Source of the DNA: Lewinellaceae bacterium
Lineage (GTDB): Bacteria > Bacteroidota > Bacteroidia > Chitinophagales > Saprospiraceae
Length of the DNA: 64,000 nt
NCBI GenBank assembly: GCA_020636095.1
Contig: JACJYN010000009.1
Coordinates: forward strand, 124,001 to 188,000
Direction of reading: 5' to 3'
Part shown: positions 34,392-43,968 of the stretch, one piece after another
Layout of the letters: every line of letters begins with the position of its first letter
Numbering within the stretch: the first letter of the stretch is position 1
The notes under the pieces: generated by a model
What the model saw: the letters and a program-made list of their open reading frames with translations, nothing else
What the model was told of the DNA's origin: nothing
Databases searched by the model: none
Translations under genes and position numbers: made by a program

Positions 34392-35501
34392 CTAATACAC
34401 CTGCACGATCAGCCCGTTCTTCATCCGTGGCTCCACCCAGGTGGATTTGGGGGGCATCACCTTCCCGGCATCCGCCACCTTCATCATTTCTTCCAACTGA
34501 ACCGGAAAAAGGCAAAAGGCTACACCTTCTTCTCCCTTGGCCACAGCATGTTGGATGCCATCCAGGCCCCTGGGGCCCTCCACGTAGAGGATGCGCTGGT
34601 CGGTGCGCACATCAGCTATACCGAGAATATTGCCCAGCACTTTCTCATCCAATAACATGGCGTCGAGCACCACCGCTTCATCAAAATACTCCAGGAGGAT
34701 GTGTTCCCTCCAACGCAGGCGGTACCACTCCCGGTTGAAAAACATGGTGATCTCGTGTTTTTGGCCGGGCTTCTCTGGCCGGTCAAGAAAGCCAATTTCG
34801 AAATATTGGGCGATATGGGCCATAAAAGCCGTTTTGGAATGTCCGTTCAATCCATACACTACGCGGTTGAAGTCCAGAATGTCGATGTCTGAAGAGGGGA
34901 AAAGCGCGCATAACAATAGGTGGTAATCCCCTTGTTGTTTGCCTTCCAGAGCCTTGCCATACATCATGGAAGTAGTGGAGGTTCGATGATGGCCGTCCGC
35001 AATATAAGAAAAGGGCACATGTTGTTCGAATAAAACCTGTATCTCCCGGATGGCCGCGCCATCGCGAACTTCCCAGAGGATGTGATGCTCCCGGGACTCT
35101 TCCGATTCGACTTCAAAAAAAGGTTCCCGCCTTATAATGTAGGATTCAATCCACCGATTGATGTCATCCACGCCTGGATAGGCCAGCAATACCGGTTTGA
35201 CCGCCGCCCGGCGACGAAACATCAGCTGCATTTGCTGCTGTTCTTTTGCCGCCAGGGTATGCTCGTGTTGTTTGATATTCCCGTCCAGATAATCCCGGAT
35301 ATCAGCACAGGCGATCAGCCCTGTAAACTGTCTTTCAGGCCTCTGGATGCGGTAGATGAAAAGTGCCTCCTGAGCCGTTTTGGTAAAAAAGCCGCTATCG
35401 GAATACTCCAGGTATTCGTCCCTTGCCGAATTGAAAAAGGAATCCGCAGAGGTAATGTAATCCAGGTTAGGATAAACCGCTTGAAAGGGTTTGATATGCA
35501 T
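34392..35501 (-). CDS. DUF1015 family protein
   Basis: The 369-residue cytosolic protein matches DUF1015, with MHIKPFQAVYPNLDYI at the start, IYRIQRPERQFTGLIACADI, YIADGHHRTSTTSMMY and RILYVEGPRGLDGIQHAV. The conserved DGHHR suggests a catalytic or ligand-binding site. Function is unknown; relatives are sometimes called DUF1015/HTH-containing proteins near serine metabolism genes. It precedes the amidohydrolase on the same strand, and they may be co-transcribed. Confidence 0.85.
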   Translation of the reverse strand: MHIKPFQAVYPNLDYITSADSFFNSARDEYLEYSDSGFFTKTAQEALFIYRIQRPERQFTGLIACADIRDYLDGNIKQHEHTLAAKEQQQMQLMFRRRAAVKPVLLAYPGVDDINRWIESYIIRREPFFEVESEESREHHILWEVRDGAAIREIQVLFEQHVPFSYIADGHHRTSTTSMMYGKALEGKQQGDYHLLLCALFPSSDIDILDFNRVVYGLNGHSKTAFMAHIAQYFEIGFLDRPEKPGQKHEITMFFNREWYRLRWREHILLEYFDEAVVLDAMLLDEKVLGNILGIADVRTDQRILYVEGPRGLDGIQHAVAKGEEGVAFCLFPVQLEEMMKVADAGKVMPPKSTWVEPRMKNGLIVQVY

Positions 35502-36005
35502 AGTTCTTATCTGCTTAGAGCACTAGGGTTATTTCGCCATTCCGGGAAGGAATTTAGTAAAAAAAAGAAAGCGTAGTAGCATTACGCTACTACACTCCTC
35601 TAAAAAACTAAACCCCAGTTATATTCTTGCAGATAAAATCTGTCGTATGAAAGATGGAGGGCAACTTAATCGAGTTGCTCACGCTCCAAAATTATGGCAA
35701 TAGAACGCGGCCTATTCTGGTATTATTGTCAAAAGAATTTTTTTTTTTCAACCTTCGATCAAAAAAAATCCCCATTCACTCATTCCAATACCCTATCTTC
35801 TTTAACCCGTCTTTGGAAACCAATTTTTCAGGCATTGTGTTGTCTTTCCCGTATATTCGCAGCCTTTAACACTGATAAGTATATGGACTGAATTAATGAA
35901 TGACTGAATGATTGAATACCAGGGGCTTAGACCAGCTTTCATGTTTCATTAATTATATCCAGGTATTTACACTGATACACTGTAACACCAAACACTCCGC
36001 CACCA
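35502..36005. other. AT-rich divergent intergenic region
   Basis: No gene is seen in about 500 bp between the DUF1015 gene and metG. The notable element is a terminator-like hairpin on the minus strand at 35556-35593. The part from 35640 to 35900 is AT-rich, and a short TGAATGA-type direct repeat lies near 35896-35916. Confidence 0.6.
35556..35593 (-). terminator. Terminator-like hairpin upstream of DUF1015 gene
   Basis: On the minus strand, GTAGTAGC and GCTACTAC pair around a 5-base loop, followed by a T-rich tract. It lies upstream of DUF1015 with no gene ahead of it on that strand, so it may insulate or attenuate the downstream transcript. Confidence 0.5.
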
Positions 36006-38120
36006 ATGAGCAAACGATACCTCATCACCTCCGCCCTGCCTTACGCCAACGGGGCCCTGCATCTCGGCCACCTGGCCGGCGCTTACCTGCCCGCCGACAT
36101 CTACGTACGCTATCTTCGCCTGCTGGGGAAGGACGTCGTATGGGTATGCGGATCCGATGAACATGGGGCGGCCATCACCATTCGGGCTAAAAAGGAGGGC
36201 ATCTCTCCCCAGGAGATCATCGATAAATACCATACCCTGAATAAGGATACCTTTTCCAGGCTGGGTATCTCTTTCGATTACTACCACCGCACCAGCGCGC
36301 CCCTGCACCATGAAACCTCTCAGGATTTCTTCCTCAAGCTTTATGAAAAAGGCGGCGAATTTGAGGAAAGGGAAATAGAACAATACTACGACGAGGAGTA
36401 CGACCAGTTCCTCGCCGACCGCTATATTGTAGGCGCCTGCCCTAAGTGCGGCCATGAAGAAGCCTTCGGCGACCAGTGTGAAAATTGCGGTTCTGACCTC
36501 TCTCCCTTAGAGTTGATCCATCCGCGCTCCACCCTCAGCGGCAAAGCGCCGCAACTGAAAACAACCAAGCACTGGTATTTCAAACTGGACAAACACGAAA
36601 ACTGGTTGAGGGAATGGATTGATACCGGCGTTCTGGAAGGGGAACTGCACCACGACCCCAAAACCTGGAAGCGCCATGTAGTAGGCCAGTGCCTCTCCTG
36701 GCTGGATACCGGCCTGCAACCCCGCGCCATCACCCGTGACCTCGACTGGGGTATCCCCGTGCCGCTGGAAGAGGCGAAGGGCAAGGTGCTCTATGTCTGG
36801 TTCGACGCCCCCATCGGCTACATCTCTTCCACCCGGCAATGGGCTAAAGAAAACGGAAAAGACTGGGAGCTGTACTGGAAGGATAATGACACTACCCTCA
36901 TTCACTTTATCGGAAAGGATAATATAGTATTCCATTGCATCGTCTTCCCGGCCATGCTCAAGGCTTACGGCGAGTACAATCTACCAGTCAATGTGCCCGC
37001 GAACCAGTTCCTTAACTTCGAGGGGCAGAAGTTTTCCAAGTCGCGCGGCTGGGGCATCGAGCAGCACGAATACCTGGAGGAGTTTAAAAATTTCCCGAAT
37101 AAAGAAGATGCGCTACGCTACGCACTCATCCGCAATATGCCGGAAAACAAGGACGCCGACTTCAAGTGGGACGAGTTTACCGACTTCCACGACAAAGAAC
37201 TGGCGGACAACCTGGGCAACTTCGTCAACCGCGTCATTGTACTCACCAATAAATACTTCGAGGGGGTCGTGCCGCCAACCAGCCAGGATATAAAAACCGC
37301 CCTGGCGCCTGCCCGGGAGATTGTTCAGAAGATCACCGGCGAACTGGACGCCTTCAGCTTCCGCTCAGCCGTCATTACCCTGATGGAGCTCTCCTCCTGG
37401 GGCAATACCTATCTGCAGGACGTGTCTCCCTGGAAAATCTATAAAGCAGACCCGGACAGCCAGGAAATCAAAGACTGTATGTTCACCAGCCTGCAGGTGG
37501 TGGCCCTGCTGAGCGTTCTGGCAGATCCGTTTATCCCCTTTACAGCGCCTAAAATTCGCCGGCTTCTGAACCTGCCCGCCCTTCAGAATGGGGACTTGCA
37601 GGAAGCGCTTAATAAGCTGGAAACCGGGGAGCCAATTATTTCTGCCGGCCATAAGATTGGCGAGCCGGAGCTGCTTTTCGCAAAAATTGTCGACCGCAAG
37701 GACGACAGCCTCCTGCAGATCATTAACCGGCAAAAGGAAAAATTGCAAATGGTGTTGGAAACCGAAGAAGGGGAAAAACGGGAACCCATCAAACCCACCA
37801 TTCAATACGAGGACTTCGCTAAACTGGACCTCCGTACCGGCGCCATCATCGCCGCCGAGGCCGTACCCAAAGCAGATAAGCTACTCAAGCTGACCATCGA
37901 CCTGGGTAGCGAGCAGCGCACGGTCGTTTCCGGTATCGCCCAATTCTTCAAGCCCGAAGAACTGCCCGGCCTACCCGTCGTAGTGGTCGCCAACCTGGCG
38001 CCCCGCAAGCTGCGCGGCATCGAGTCCCAGGGCATGATCCTGATGGCGGAAAACGACAAGGGGGAATTGGCCTTTGTCAATCCGAAAAAGGGCTGGGGCA
38101 ATGGCTGGGTGGTGAGGTAA
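36006..38120 (+). CDS. metG: Methionyl-tRNA synthetase with C-terminal tRNA-binding domain
   Basis: The 704-residue class I synthetase charges initiator and elongator tRNA-Met. The HIGH motif is HLGH in SALPYANGALHLGHLAG. A zinc knuckle CPKCGHEEAFGDQCENCG lies near 146-163. The KMSKS-type loop is KFSKSRGWGI. The C-terminal about 110 residues are an OB-fold tRNA-binding (Trbp111-like) domain: FAKLDLRTGAIIAAEAVPKADKLLKLTIDLG then GIESQGMILMAEND. Dimerisation is expected through this domain. All functional motifs are present. Confidence 0.97.
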   Translation: MSKRYLITSALPYANGALHLGHLAGAYLPADIYVRYLRLLGKDVVWVCGSDEHGAAITIRAKKEGISPQEIIDKYHTLNKDTFSRLGISFDYYHRTSAPLHHETSQDFFLKLYEKGGEFEEREIEQYYDEEYDQFLADRYIVGACPKCGHEEAFGDQCENCGSDLSPLELIHPRSTLSGKAPQLKTTKHWYFKLDKHENWLREWIDTGVLEGELHHDPKTWKRHVVGQCLSWLDTGLQPRAITRDLDWGIPVPLEEAKGKVLYVWFDAPIGYISSTRQWAKENGKDWELYWKDNDTTLIHFIGKDNIVFHCIVFPAMLKAYGEYNLPVNVPANQFLNFEGQKFSKSRGWGIEQHEYLEEFKNFPNKEDALRYALIRNMPENKDADFKWDEFTDFHDKELADNLGNFVNRVIVLTNKYFEGVVPPTSQDIKTALAPAREIVQKITGELDAFSFRSAVITLMELSSWGNTYLQDVSPWKIYKADPDSQEIKDCMFTSLQVVALLSVLADPFIPFTAPKIRRLLNLPALQNGDLQEALNKLETGEPIISAGHKIGEPELLFAKIVDRKDDSLLQIINRQKEKLQMVLETEEGEKREPIKPTIQYEDFAKLDLRTGAIIAAEAVPKADKLLKLTIDLGSEQRTVVSGIAQFFKPEELPGLPVVVVANLAPRKLRGIESQGMILMAENDKGELAFVNPKKGWGNGWVVR

Positions 38121-38255
38121 GGATAATGCAGCCAATAACCACTATTCTGATGCCAATGGCTATCTCAAGTGGCCTTTTTACAATTTGCAGTCTATATTGA
38201 ATTAAATGGAAGCCAGGCCGCCCCTTATCTTCCCGGCGCCCTAATAAAGACCGGA

Positions 38256-38951
38256 ATGAAAGTATTAGTAATCGAAGATGAAAAGAATATCGCCTCTTTC
38301 ATTGAACGCAGCCTTTCCAATGCCGGATATGAGGTCAGTGTTGCCTATGATGGGGAGACGGGGCTGGATATTTTGGCGGACAAGGACTTCGATGTCATCA
38401 TTCTGGATATCATTCTACCCCGAAAAAATGGATGGGAGGTATGCCAGCACATTCGGCAACAATACCGGAAAGATACGCCCATTCTGATGCTGAGTGCTCT
38501 CAACCACACCAATCATGTGGTAAAAGGGCTGGATGCCGGCGCCGATGACTATATGGCCAAGCCCTTCAAACTAACCGAGTTGATGGCCCGGCTACAGGCT
38601 CTGGTGCGCCGCTACCGCCGCCAACTGCCAGCCATCAACCTCCTCTCATACGGTGGGCTTGAGGTCAACCTGGAATCCAAGGAAGCCTTCCGGGAAGGGC
38701 GCCCGATCAAGTTGACGATCCGTGAATTCAAGCTGTTGGAATTTTTTCTGCGCCATCCCGGCAAGGCGCTTTCCCGGTTTGAGCTGCTGGAGCAAGTCTG
38801 GGGACTGGACTTCGATACGGGGACTAATGTGGTAGACGTATACGTCAACTACCTGCGCAATAAGATCGACAAGGGATATCCCGCCAAGCTCATCCATACT
38901 GTCTATGGTATGGGCTATATACTTAAAGAAGGCCATGACGCTGCGGAATAG
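38256..38951 (+). CDS. OmpR-family response regulator
   Basis: The 231-residue protein has an N-terminal receiver (MKVLVIEDEKN, phospho-acceptor D51 in IILDIILPRKNG, lysine in MAKPFKLTEL) and a C-terminal winged-helix DNA-binding domain (LTIREFKLLEFFLRHPGKALSRFELLEQVWG, then DVYVNYLRNKID). It works with the sensor kinase encoded immediately downstream, whose start overlaps its end by 17 bp. The ATG at 38256 is the natural start; the frame upstream has no receiver sequence. The signal and target genes are unknown. Confidence 0.93.
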   Translation: MKVLVIEDEKNIASFIERSLSNAGYEVSVAYDGETGLDILADKDFDVIILDIILPRKNGWEVCQHIRQQYRKDTPILMLSALNHTNHVVKGLDAGADDYMAKPFKLTELMARLQALVRRYRRQLPAINLLSYGGLEVNLESKEAFREGRPIKLTIREFKLLEFFLRHPGKALSRFELLEQVWGLDFDTGTNVVDVYVNYLRNKIDKGYPAKLIHTVYGMGYILKEGHDAAE

Positions 38952-40290
38952 AATTGCCATAACTTTTACCCTGCTGAACTTTACCTTACTGGCCATCATT
39001 TTTGTAACGCTCTATTTCCTGACCCGCCAGTATACCTTCAACGAGTTCTTTAACCGGCTCGAGGAAAGAGCACAGATTGCCGCCCAGGCCTTTTTGGAAA
39101 AGGATGAACTCAACCAGCAAATATTTGAAGAGGTGCGCAGGCGCCACCTGCGCACCTTACAACAAGAGCAGGAGTTTTTATATGACCTCAGTGCAGGGGC
39201 GCCGGTCCCGGATACGCTACCTGCATTTCTGGACGCCACCACCCTGGCCCGAATTCGGGTAGGAGAAGACATCCGGTACCACTACGGCCAACTTTCCGTG
39301 GTGGGTATTCGCTATGAGGACAATCAGGGAATTTTCGCCGCGGTTGTGGCTGCCCAGGATCTCTATGGACAACGCAAACTCACCAACTTGCTTAAGTTGA
39401 TGCTTTTTATCCTCGGCACGGCCCTGCTTGCCGTATTTCTACTGGGCCGATGGTATGCCTGGCACATCCTTTTGCCCATTGGCCAGATGATCCGAAAAAT
39501 GAAAAGCATCAATTCCAGCAACATGCACCTGCGCCTGAAAGAAAAAAATGGAAGACAGGACGAGCTCAAACAGCTGGCTACTACCTTCAACCGCATGCTG
39601 GACCGCATCGAAGCCGCCATTGAAACACAGAATCTTTTCATTGGCAATGCGTCCCATCAGATCAAAAACCCTCTGACGGCCATCATTGGAGAGGTAGAAA
39701 CGGCCATGCTGAAGGAACGTTCTCCTGATGAATACTACGACTCCTTACAGGTTATTGGAGAAGAAGCCGACCGCCTGGATGTTCTGGTCAGACAACTTAT
39801 CCGGATGAGTTACCCCGATTCAGGTGAAGGGCAGAAGGCCGAATGGCGTTTCGATGAGCTCATTCTCGACCTGGTTGAGGAGTTTAAAGAAACTTACCCT
39901 CAGGCCAGCATAAGCATCGAGTTTTCGAGTTTGCCCGCCGATCCGGAAAAACTGCTCTACCGGGGGTATTACCACCTCATTCGCATTGCCATCGGTAACC
40001 TCTTGGAAAATGCTATTAAATTTTCCAACAACACCACAGTAAAGCTGAAACTGTTTATTTCGGAAAAAAACCTGGCAGTCAGTATTTCCGATAATGGCAT
40101 TGGCATACCCCAGGAGGCTCAACCTCACATCTTTACCCCCTTTTTTCGGGCAAATAATGCTGAGGGTTTTCCCGGTTACGGCGTGGGGTTGGCGCTGGCG
40201 GAAAAGGTGGTTAAAATGCACGACGGCCAGCTGAAACTGGTGTCTAACCCGCAAGAAGGAACAACCTTCACCCTGGACCTTCCTTTCTAA
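38935..40290 (+). CDS. Membrane sensor histidine kinase
   Basis: The 451-residue protein starts at 38935, overlapping the response regulator. Two membrane helices (about 8-30 and 150-172) flank a periplasmic sensor of about 120 residues. A HAMP region follows, then the HisKA dimerisation helix with phospho-acceptor H241 in NASHQIKNPLTAIIGEVE. The ATPase domain has NLLENAIKFSNN (N box) and DNGIGIP plus GYGVGLALAEKVV (G boxes). Overall layout is typical of an OmpR-partner kinase. The periplasmic domain shows no recognised ligand fold. Confidence 0.93.
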   Translation: MTLRNRIAITFTLLNFTLLAIIFVTLYFLTRQYTFNEFFNRLEERAQIAAQAFLEKDELNQQIFEEVRRRHLRTLQQEQEFLYDLSAGAPVPDTLPAFLDATTLARIRVGEDIRYHYGQLSVVGIRYEDNQGIFAAVVAAQDLYGQRKLTNLLKLMLFILGTALLAVFLLGRWYAWHILLPIGQMIRKMKSINSSNMHLRLKEKNGRQDELKQLATTFNRMLDRIEAAIETQNLFIGNASHQIKNPLTAIIGEVETAMLKERSPDEYYDSLQVIGEEADRLDVLVRQLIRMSYPDSGEGQKAEWRFDELILDLVEEFKETYPQASISIEFSSLPADPEKLLYRGYYHLIRIAIGNLLENAIKFSNNTTVKLKLFISEKNLAVSISDNGIGIPQEAQPHIFTPFFRANNAEGFPGYGVGLALAEKVVKMHDGQLKLVSNPQEGTTFTLDLPF

Positions 40291-40836
40291 TTACTTTCTA
40301 ACTTATCTCTAATCCAGCTCTAACACCTTATTATCTGCGTTCCGGTATCTTTGAAGGGAGAAATAAAGGAAAGCACCATAGTCCCAAAAACCCAATACAG
40401 CACAATCCCATTTATCCCAAATGATATGCCTTCTTCTATAATGGAAGGCATAAGATTAATTTGTTTCTAGAATTAGGCTTTCAGAACCAGTTCTGCGAAA
40501 TGGCCGCGCCATCCCAACGCTGCATTTCGGGGTACTGGTTTCTTTTTTTACAGTACCTCCTAACATGCTCTCAAGCCGGTAGGCCGGGAACCCAAGCGGC
40601 GATAGGCCCCCGCAAAATGGGGTGAGCCCCCGCTGGATGCCGCCCAAGAGAATGTTATCCCACCTTCAACAATGCCATCTTGTCTAAAACGACAGGGGCA
40701 GCACAATTTACCATTAATTCTATCCGTTTTCATAGCATTGTCAATAGGTAAAAGGCCTGCTTTTCAAAAAATGAGTTTAATTTTAAGTAATAAGTCCTTT
40801 TAAGGAAGAATTGGGAACCCGTTAAACGAAAAACCT
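40291..40836. other. Long intergenic region, promoter-like box and small hairpin
   Basis: No convincing gene. TATCTTTG at 40346-40353 matches a -7 box but is almost 500 bp from the next gene. ATGCCTTC and GAAGGCAT near 40424-40450 form an 8-bp stem. The remainder has no recognised structure. Confidence 0.4.
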
Positions 40837-42270
40837 ATGCCCCCTGGAACCCCCAAATTAAAGGCTGTATTGGTGTATTCTCAGAAAGACCAAGCGTTTA
40901 AAGAGCAATTCACCGATTATATACAGCAGTTAAAGAATGTCCAACACCTTTCTGACTGCTCTTTCCAGAACATCGAAAGCATTAACCCGTACCGCTTTCA
41001 GCAAACCTTACAAGAAGTTGATTTGTTTCTTTTCACCTGCAGCGTCAGCCTTTTTGTCCATCCCAATATGCAGGCTTCCGTCTTCCAACGCCTCGTCAGC
41101 TTTCACCAAATGAAGCGCCTTCGGGCCGTAACCATTGCTTTCAGGCCGTGGGAACTGGAAAAAACGGTACTAAAAAACGTTATCCATTTGCCGGAAAACG
41201 GGCATTTTGTAAAAAGCACTAATTGGGATACAATTGATGATGCCTGCAATCATATTTTGCAATCCCTGTGCAAACTGTGTAAAGAATGGCGGGAAAAAAA
41301 AGCCCAATTAGAGCAAGCCTGGAAACAAGCTCAAATAAAGAATACAATAGAAGGTTTTGAAGCCTTTCTCAAACTATATCCCCACTCCTGGTATTCGAAG
41401 GAAGCCCGCAACCAGGCCAATGTGCTTTTGGAAGCTAAATTATGGGAGGAAGCCAATGAGAAGGAAAGCCTGGAAGCCTACTACCAATATCTGAGCGTAA
41501 CCACCCTGAACAAGGATCGCCTTAACGAGGCGGCATTGAAGATAGCAGAGATCGAAGAGGATGAGGAACGCAGCTGGAAGTTCACAGCTGATCAAAAGCG
41601 CCCGGAATTTTTCTTCAGGCATAAAGCATTGTTCTTCGAGGGGGCTCACCTTGAAGAAACCAATGATCGCATCCGGCATTTCGTAGAGGGCCATATTGCC
41701 CTTGCCGGTAAAGACTATAAAGCCCCGGAAAATCACTATTTGTTAAATGAAGCCAAGCGGTTACCGGAAGGAGAATTTTTTTCTCTAATGTCCTATTTAT
41801 CGTACTGCGGAAGCCTCCGTGTAAAAATAGAGACGCTGTTAGAAGACAGAAAGTGGGACCCCGTTTTCTATACGCTCTATTTCATTCCGATCGGTGCGCT
41901 GTTTGGATTGGGGCTGTGGCAGTGGTTTACCGGCAAAAGCCAGGAAGGTGGCGTATACATCGCATCGATTTTCGGAAATGCTATTGTCTACGGATTTGTA
42001 AGCTTCTTTATATACCGGGTATTCAAAACTTTTTCCAACTTTTTCAAGGATGAGCATTTCCTGAAAGAGTCCATCAATGTGATTAAACGCCACTCAACGA
42101 AACTGAGAGTGAGTTTCCTGACAAACGACCCCAGAATGGTCAGGAAAATCTTGTCCGTTCTGGACCATCATGACCAGGAGGTACATAAAATTGAGAAGAA
42201 GAATTTCTTGTATAATCTCATTCCAGGCAATCATCTCAGACAGCAATGGGGCAAAGGTGGAGCAGCCTGA
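40837..42270 (+). CDS. TIR-like domain membrane protein with helical repeats
   Basis: The 477-residue protein has three visible parts. Residues 8-145 resemble a TIR-type fold: KAVLVYSQKDQAFKEQFTDYIQQL, then VDLFLFTCSVSLFVHP, AVTIAFRPWELEKTVL and IHLPENGHFVKSTNWDTIDDACNHI, matching the order seen in bacterial TIR proteins. The usual catalytic glutamate before the IP-strand is not evident, so NADase activity is doubtful. Residues 150-255 have TPR-like repeats with EGFEAFLKLYPHSWYSKEARNQANVLLEAKLWEEA, common in Bacteroidota effector proteins. Two membrane helices lie near 347-395. The gene sits beside a MITE and an IS110 element, an accessory setting. Signalling or defence is plausible but unproven. 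Confidence 0.7.
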   Translation: MPPGTPKLKAVLVYSQKDQAFKEQFTDYIQQLKNVQHLSDCSFQNIESINPYRFQQTLQEVDLFLFTCSVSLFVHPNMQASVFQRLVSFHQMKRLRAVTIAFRPWELEKTVLKNVIHLPENGHFVKSTNWDTIDDACNHILQSLCKLCKEWREKKAQLEQAWKQAQIKNTIEGFEAFLKLYPHSWYSKEARNQANVLLEAKLWEEANEKESLEAYYQYLSVTTLNKDRLNEAALKIAEIEEDEERSWKFTADQKRPEFFFRHKALFFEGAHLEETNDRIRHFVEGHIALAGKDYKAPENHYLLNEAKRLPEGEFFSLMSYLSYCGSLRVKIETLLEDRKWDPVFYTLYFIPIGALFGLGLWQWFTGKSQEGGVYIASIFGNAIVYGFVSFFIYRVFKTFSNFFKDEHFLKESINVIKRHSTKLRVSFLTNDPRMVRKILSVLDHHDQEVHKIEKKNFLYNLIPGNHLRQQWGKGGAA

Positions 42271-42307
42271 ATAAGGGGTAAAAACGCAACTATCCAGCCA
42301 TTGGCGC

Positions 42308-42475
42308 TTAGAGCATGTTTGGAGGTAGTCATTTGGGCTGCAAATACCCGCTTTGGGAACCTCGCTTCGCCACTTTTTCGCCCCATAGCGCCACTATGAA
42401 GCTCAAAAATGGCTTCGCGAGAACCCAAAATCGATCATTTTCGCTTCCAAAGCACCACCTCCAAACATGCTCTTA
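42308..42475. mobile_element. 162-bp MITE, family GAGYRTGTT, copy C
   Basis: The element at 42311-42472 starts GAGCATGTTTGGAGGTAGT and ends with the near-complement ACCACCTCCAAACATGCTC. TTA flanks both sides (42308-42310, 42473-42475). Its interior closely matches copy B. It lies between the TIR-like gene and the IS110 element. Confidence 0.8.
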
Positions 42476-42696
42476 GCTGTTGGACATTGGCGCCCGATGC
42501 CCATAAAAATGGGATATGGGCTTAATCTGTCGGTTTTTTGCTTACTAAGGGGCCGGCGAAGAATAACTTCCCCATTTGATGCCGATCCCTGCCTGCCTTG
42601 CGGCGAGCAGCTTTCTATCTTGCAGCTAAATAAAAAAGGCTGTGCATCTTTGCTATTGAGAATAAAAAATTGTGACACAGCAAAACACACAGCCTT
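42476..42696 (+). other. Left non-coding region of IS110 element, with hairpin abutting the start codon
   Basis: AAGGCTGTG (42636-42644) pairs with CACAGCCTT (42688-42696), and inner TTTGCT/AGCAAA extends the stem. The right arm ends at the base before the transposase ATG. IS110 elements encode a bridge RNA in their non-coding ends, so this stretch is a candidate RNA region; element boundaries cannot be set. Confidence 0.45.
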
Positions 42697-43968
42697 ATGT
42701 CAAAGTTACGAATTAATAAACAAACTAAACCAGGCCAGGAAGTGGTGCTGGTATCAATTGACAGCGCAAAAAATGAAAACCAAGCCTACTGCGTTTTGAG
42801 CAACGGCCAGGCGGAAATACCGAGCTTTAAGTTTTCTAACGAGCATTCAGGTTTCGTTGAATTCGGTGCACAGATCCGGGCTTTTGCAAGCCAACACGGC
42901 AAGAGCCAAGTGTGGCTGGGCATAGAAAGCACGAGCACCTATGGCAAGCCTTTGATCCATTTTGCCTGCCAGCAGGGCTGGGAGGTGCGCTGGGTGAACC
43001 CGGTACACACCTACCGGATGAAGGAGATACATGACAATACGCCGGATAAAAACGACGCCAAAGACACCTACATTATCAGCGAGTTGATGAGCATGGGCAA
43101 GTTGCTGCAATACAATAAGCGAGATACTTTGTCCGAAGAATTGCGGAGCTTGCACCGCCACCGCCATCAACTTACCAAGCAGTTGACGCAGTTATGCAAC
43201 CGTGCCGAGAGCCTGGCAGCCGAAGCGTTTCCGGAGCTTCCCAAGCTAGTAAAACGAGGGCTGCGCTCAAAAACTATCTGGCACATATTGGAGCACTGCC
43301 CTTTGCCGGCGGACATATTGAGCAAAGAGGAAAGCTGGCTGGCTGAGCGCCTTAAAAAAGCAAGCTGCGGGCAGTTTAAAGGCAAACGGGTTAAAGAGTT
43401 GATAAACAAAGCCCAATACAGTACAGGCTACTGCCCTAACCCCATAGCCACCCGGCAGCGCTTTAAAGGCATGGCCCAGCAATTTCATTTGCTTTGCAGG
43501 CAGGTTGAGGAGTGTGAAACTCAAATGGAAAAACTGCTGAAACAGGATGCGTTCTTTGCAAAATGGCTGGAAATAAAGGGGCTGGGAGCTATTATCTTAG
43601 GTGGGCTGATTGGCGAAATTGGAGACATCCATGCTTTTGACAACGTAGAAAGCTTGATCAAATATGCGGGCTTCAACCTGTACTCTTACCAGTCGGGAAA
43701 GTATAAGGGCCAGCACAAGGTTAGCAAGCGAGGCAGCCGCCAACTGCGCAGGGTGTGTTACCTGGCTGCCGTGTCGCTGAGCAGCAATGGCCGTATGTTG
43801 GTAATGGCGGGCGCATTACCGAGATGCCTGAAGAAGCCTGGCATGGTTGCCATGGCAAACCTGGCTAAAAAGTTCCTGCGATGCGTATACGGTGCATGGA
43901 AGAATGGGCAAGTACTTAACCCGGGGTTAGTAGCCAAAACGCCTAAAAGCGAAGAAAACAAGCAATAA
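42697..43968 (+). CDS. IS110-family transposase (DEDD recombinase)
   Basis: The 423-residue protein is an intact IS110-type transposase. The N-terminal RuvC-like DEDD domain has D22 (VSIDSAKNENQAY), E77 (WLGIESTSTYGKP) and D120/D123 (DKNDAKDTYI). The C-terminal Transposase_20 domain includes IKGLGAIILGGLIGEIGDIHAFDN and KYKGQHKVSKRGSRQLRRVCYLAA, with the likely catalytic serine in RGSRQLR. IS110 elements integrate guided by a bridge RNA and leave no terminal repeats. Nothing indicates inactivation, so it may be mobile. Confidence 0.93.
   Translation: MSKLRINKQTKPGQEVVLVSIDSAKNENQAYCVLSNGQAEIPSFKFSNEHSGFVEFGAQIRAFASQHGKSQVWLGIESTSTYGKPLIHFACQQGWEVRWVNPVHTYRMKEIHDNTPDKNDAKDTYIISELMSMGKLLQYNKRDTLSEELRSLHRHRHQLTKQLTQLCNRAESLAAEAFPELPKLVKRGLRSKTIWHILEHCPLPADILSKEESWLAERLKKASCGQFKGKRVKELINKAQYSTGYCPNPIATRQRFKGMAQQFHLLCRQVEECETQMEKLLKQDAFFAKWLEIKGLGAIILGGLIGEIGDIHAFDNVESLIKYAGFNLYSYQSGKYKGQHKVSKRGSRQLRRVCYLAAVSLSSNGRMLVMAGALPRCLKKPGMVAMANLAKKFLRCVYGAWKNGQVLNPGLVAKTPKSEENKQ

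Noticed and set aside
40456..40647. 63-residue open frame on the minus strand in the region before the TIR-like gene
   Set aside because: Gly/Pro-rich composition, no start context and no recognisable domain; likely chance in GC-rich DNA.
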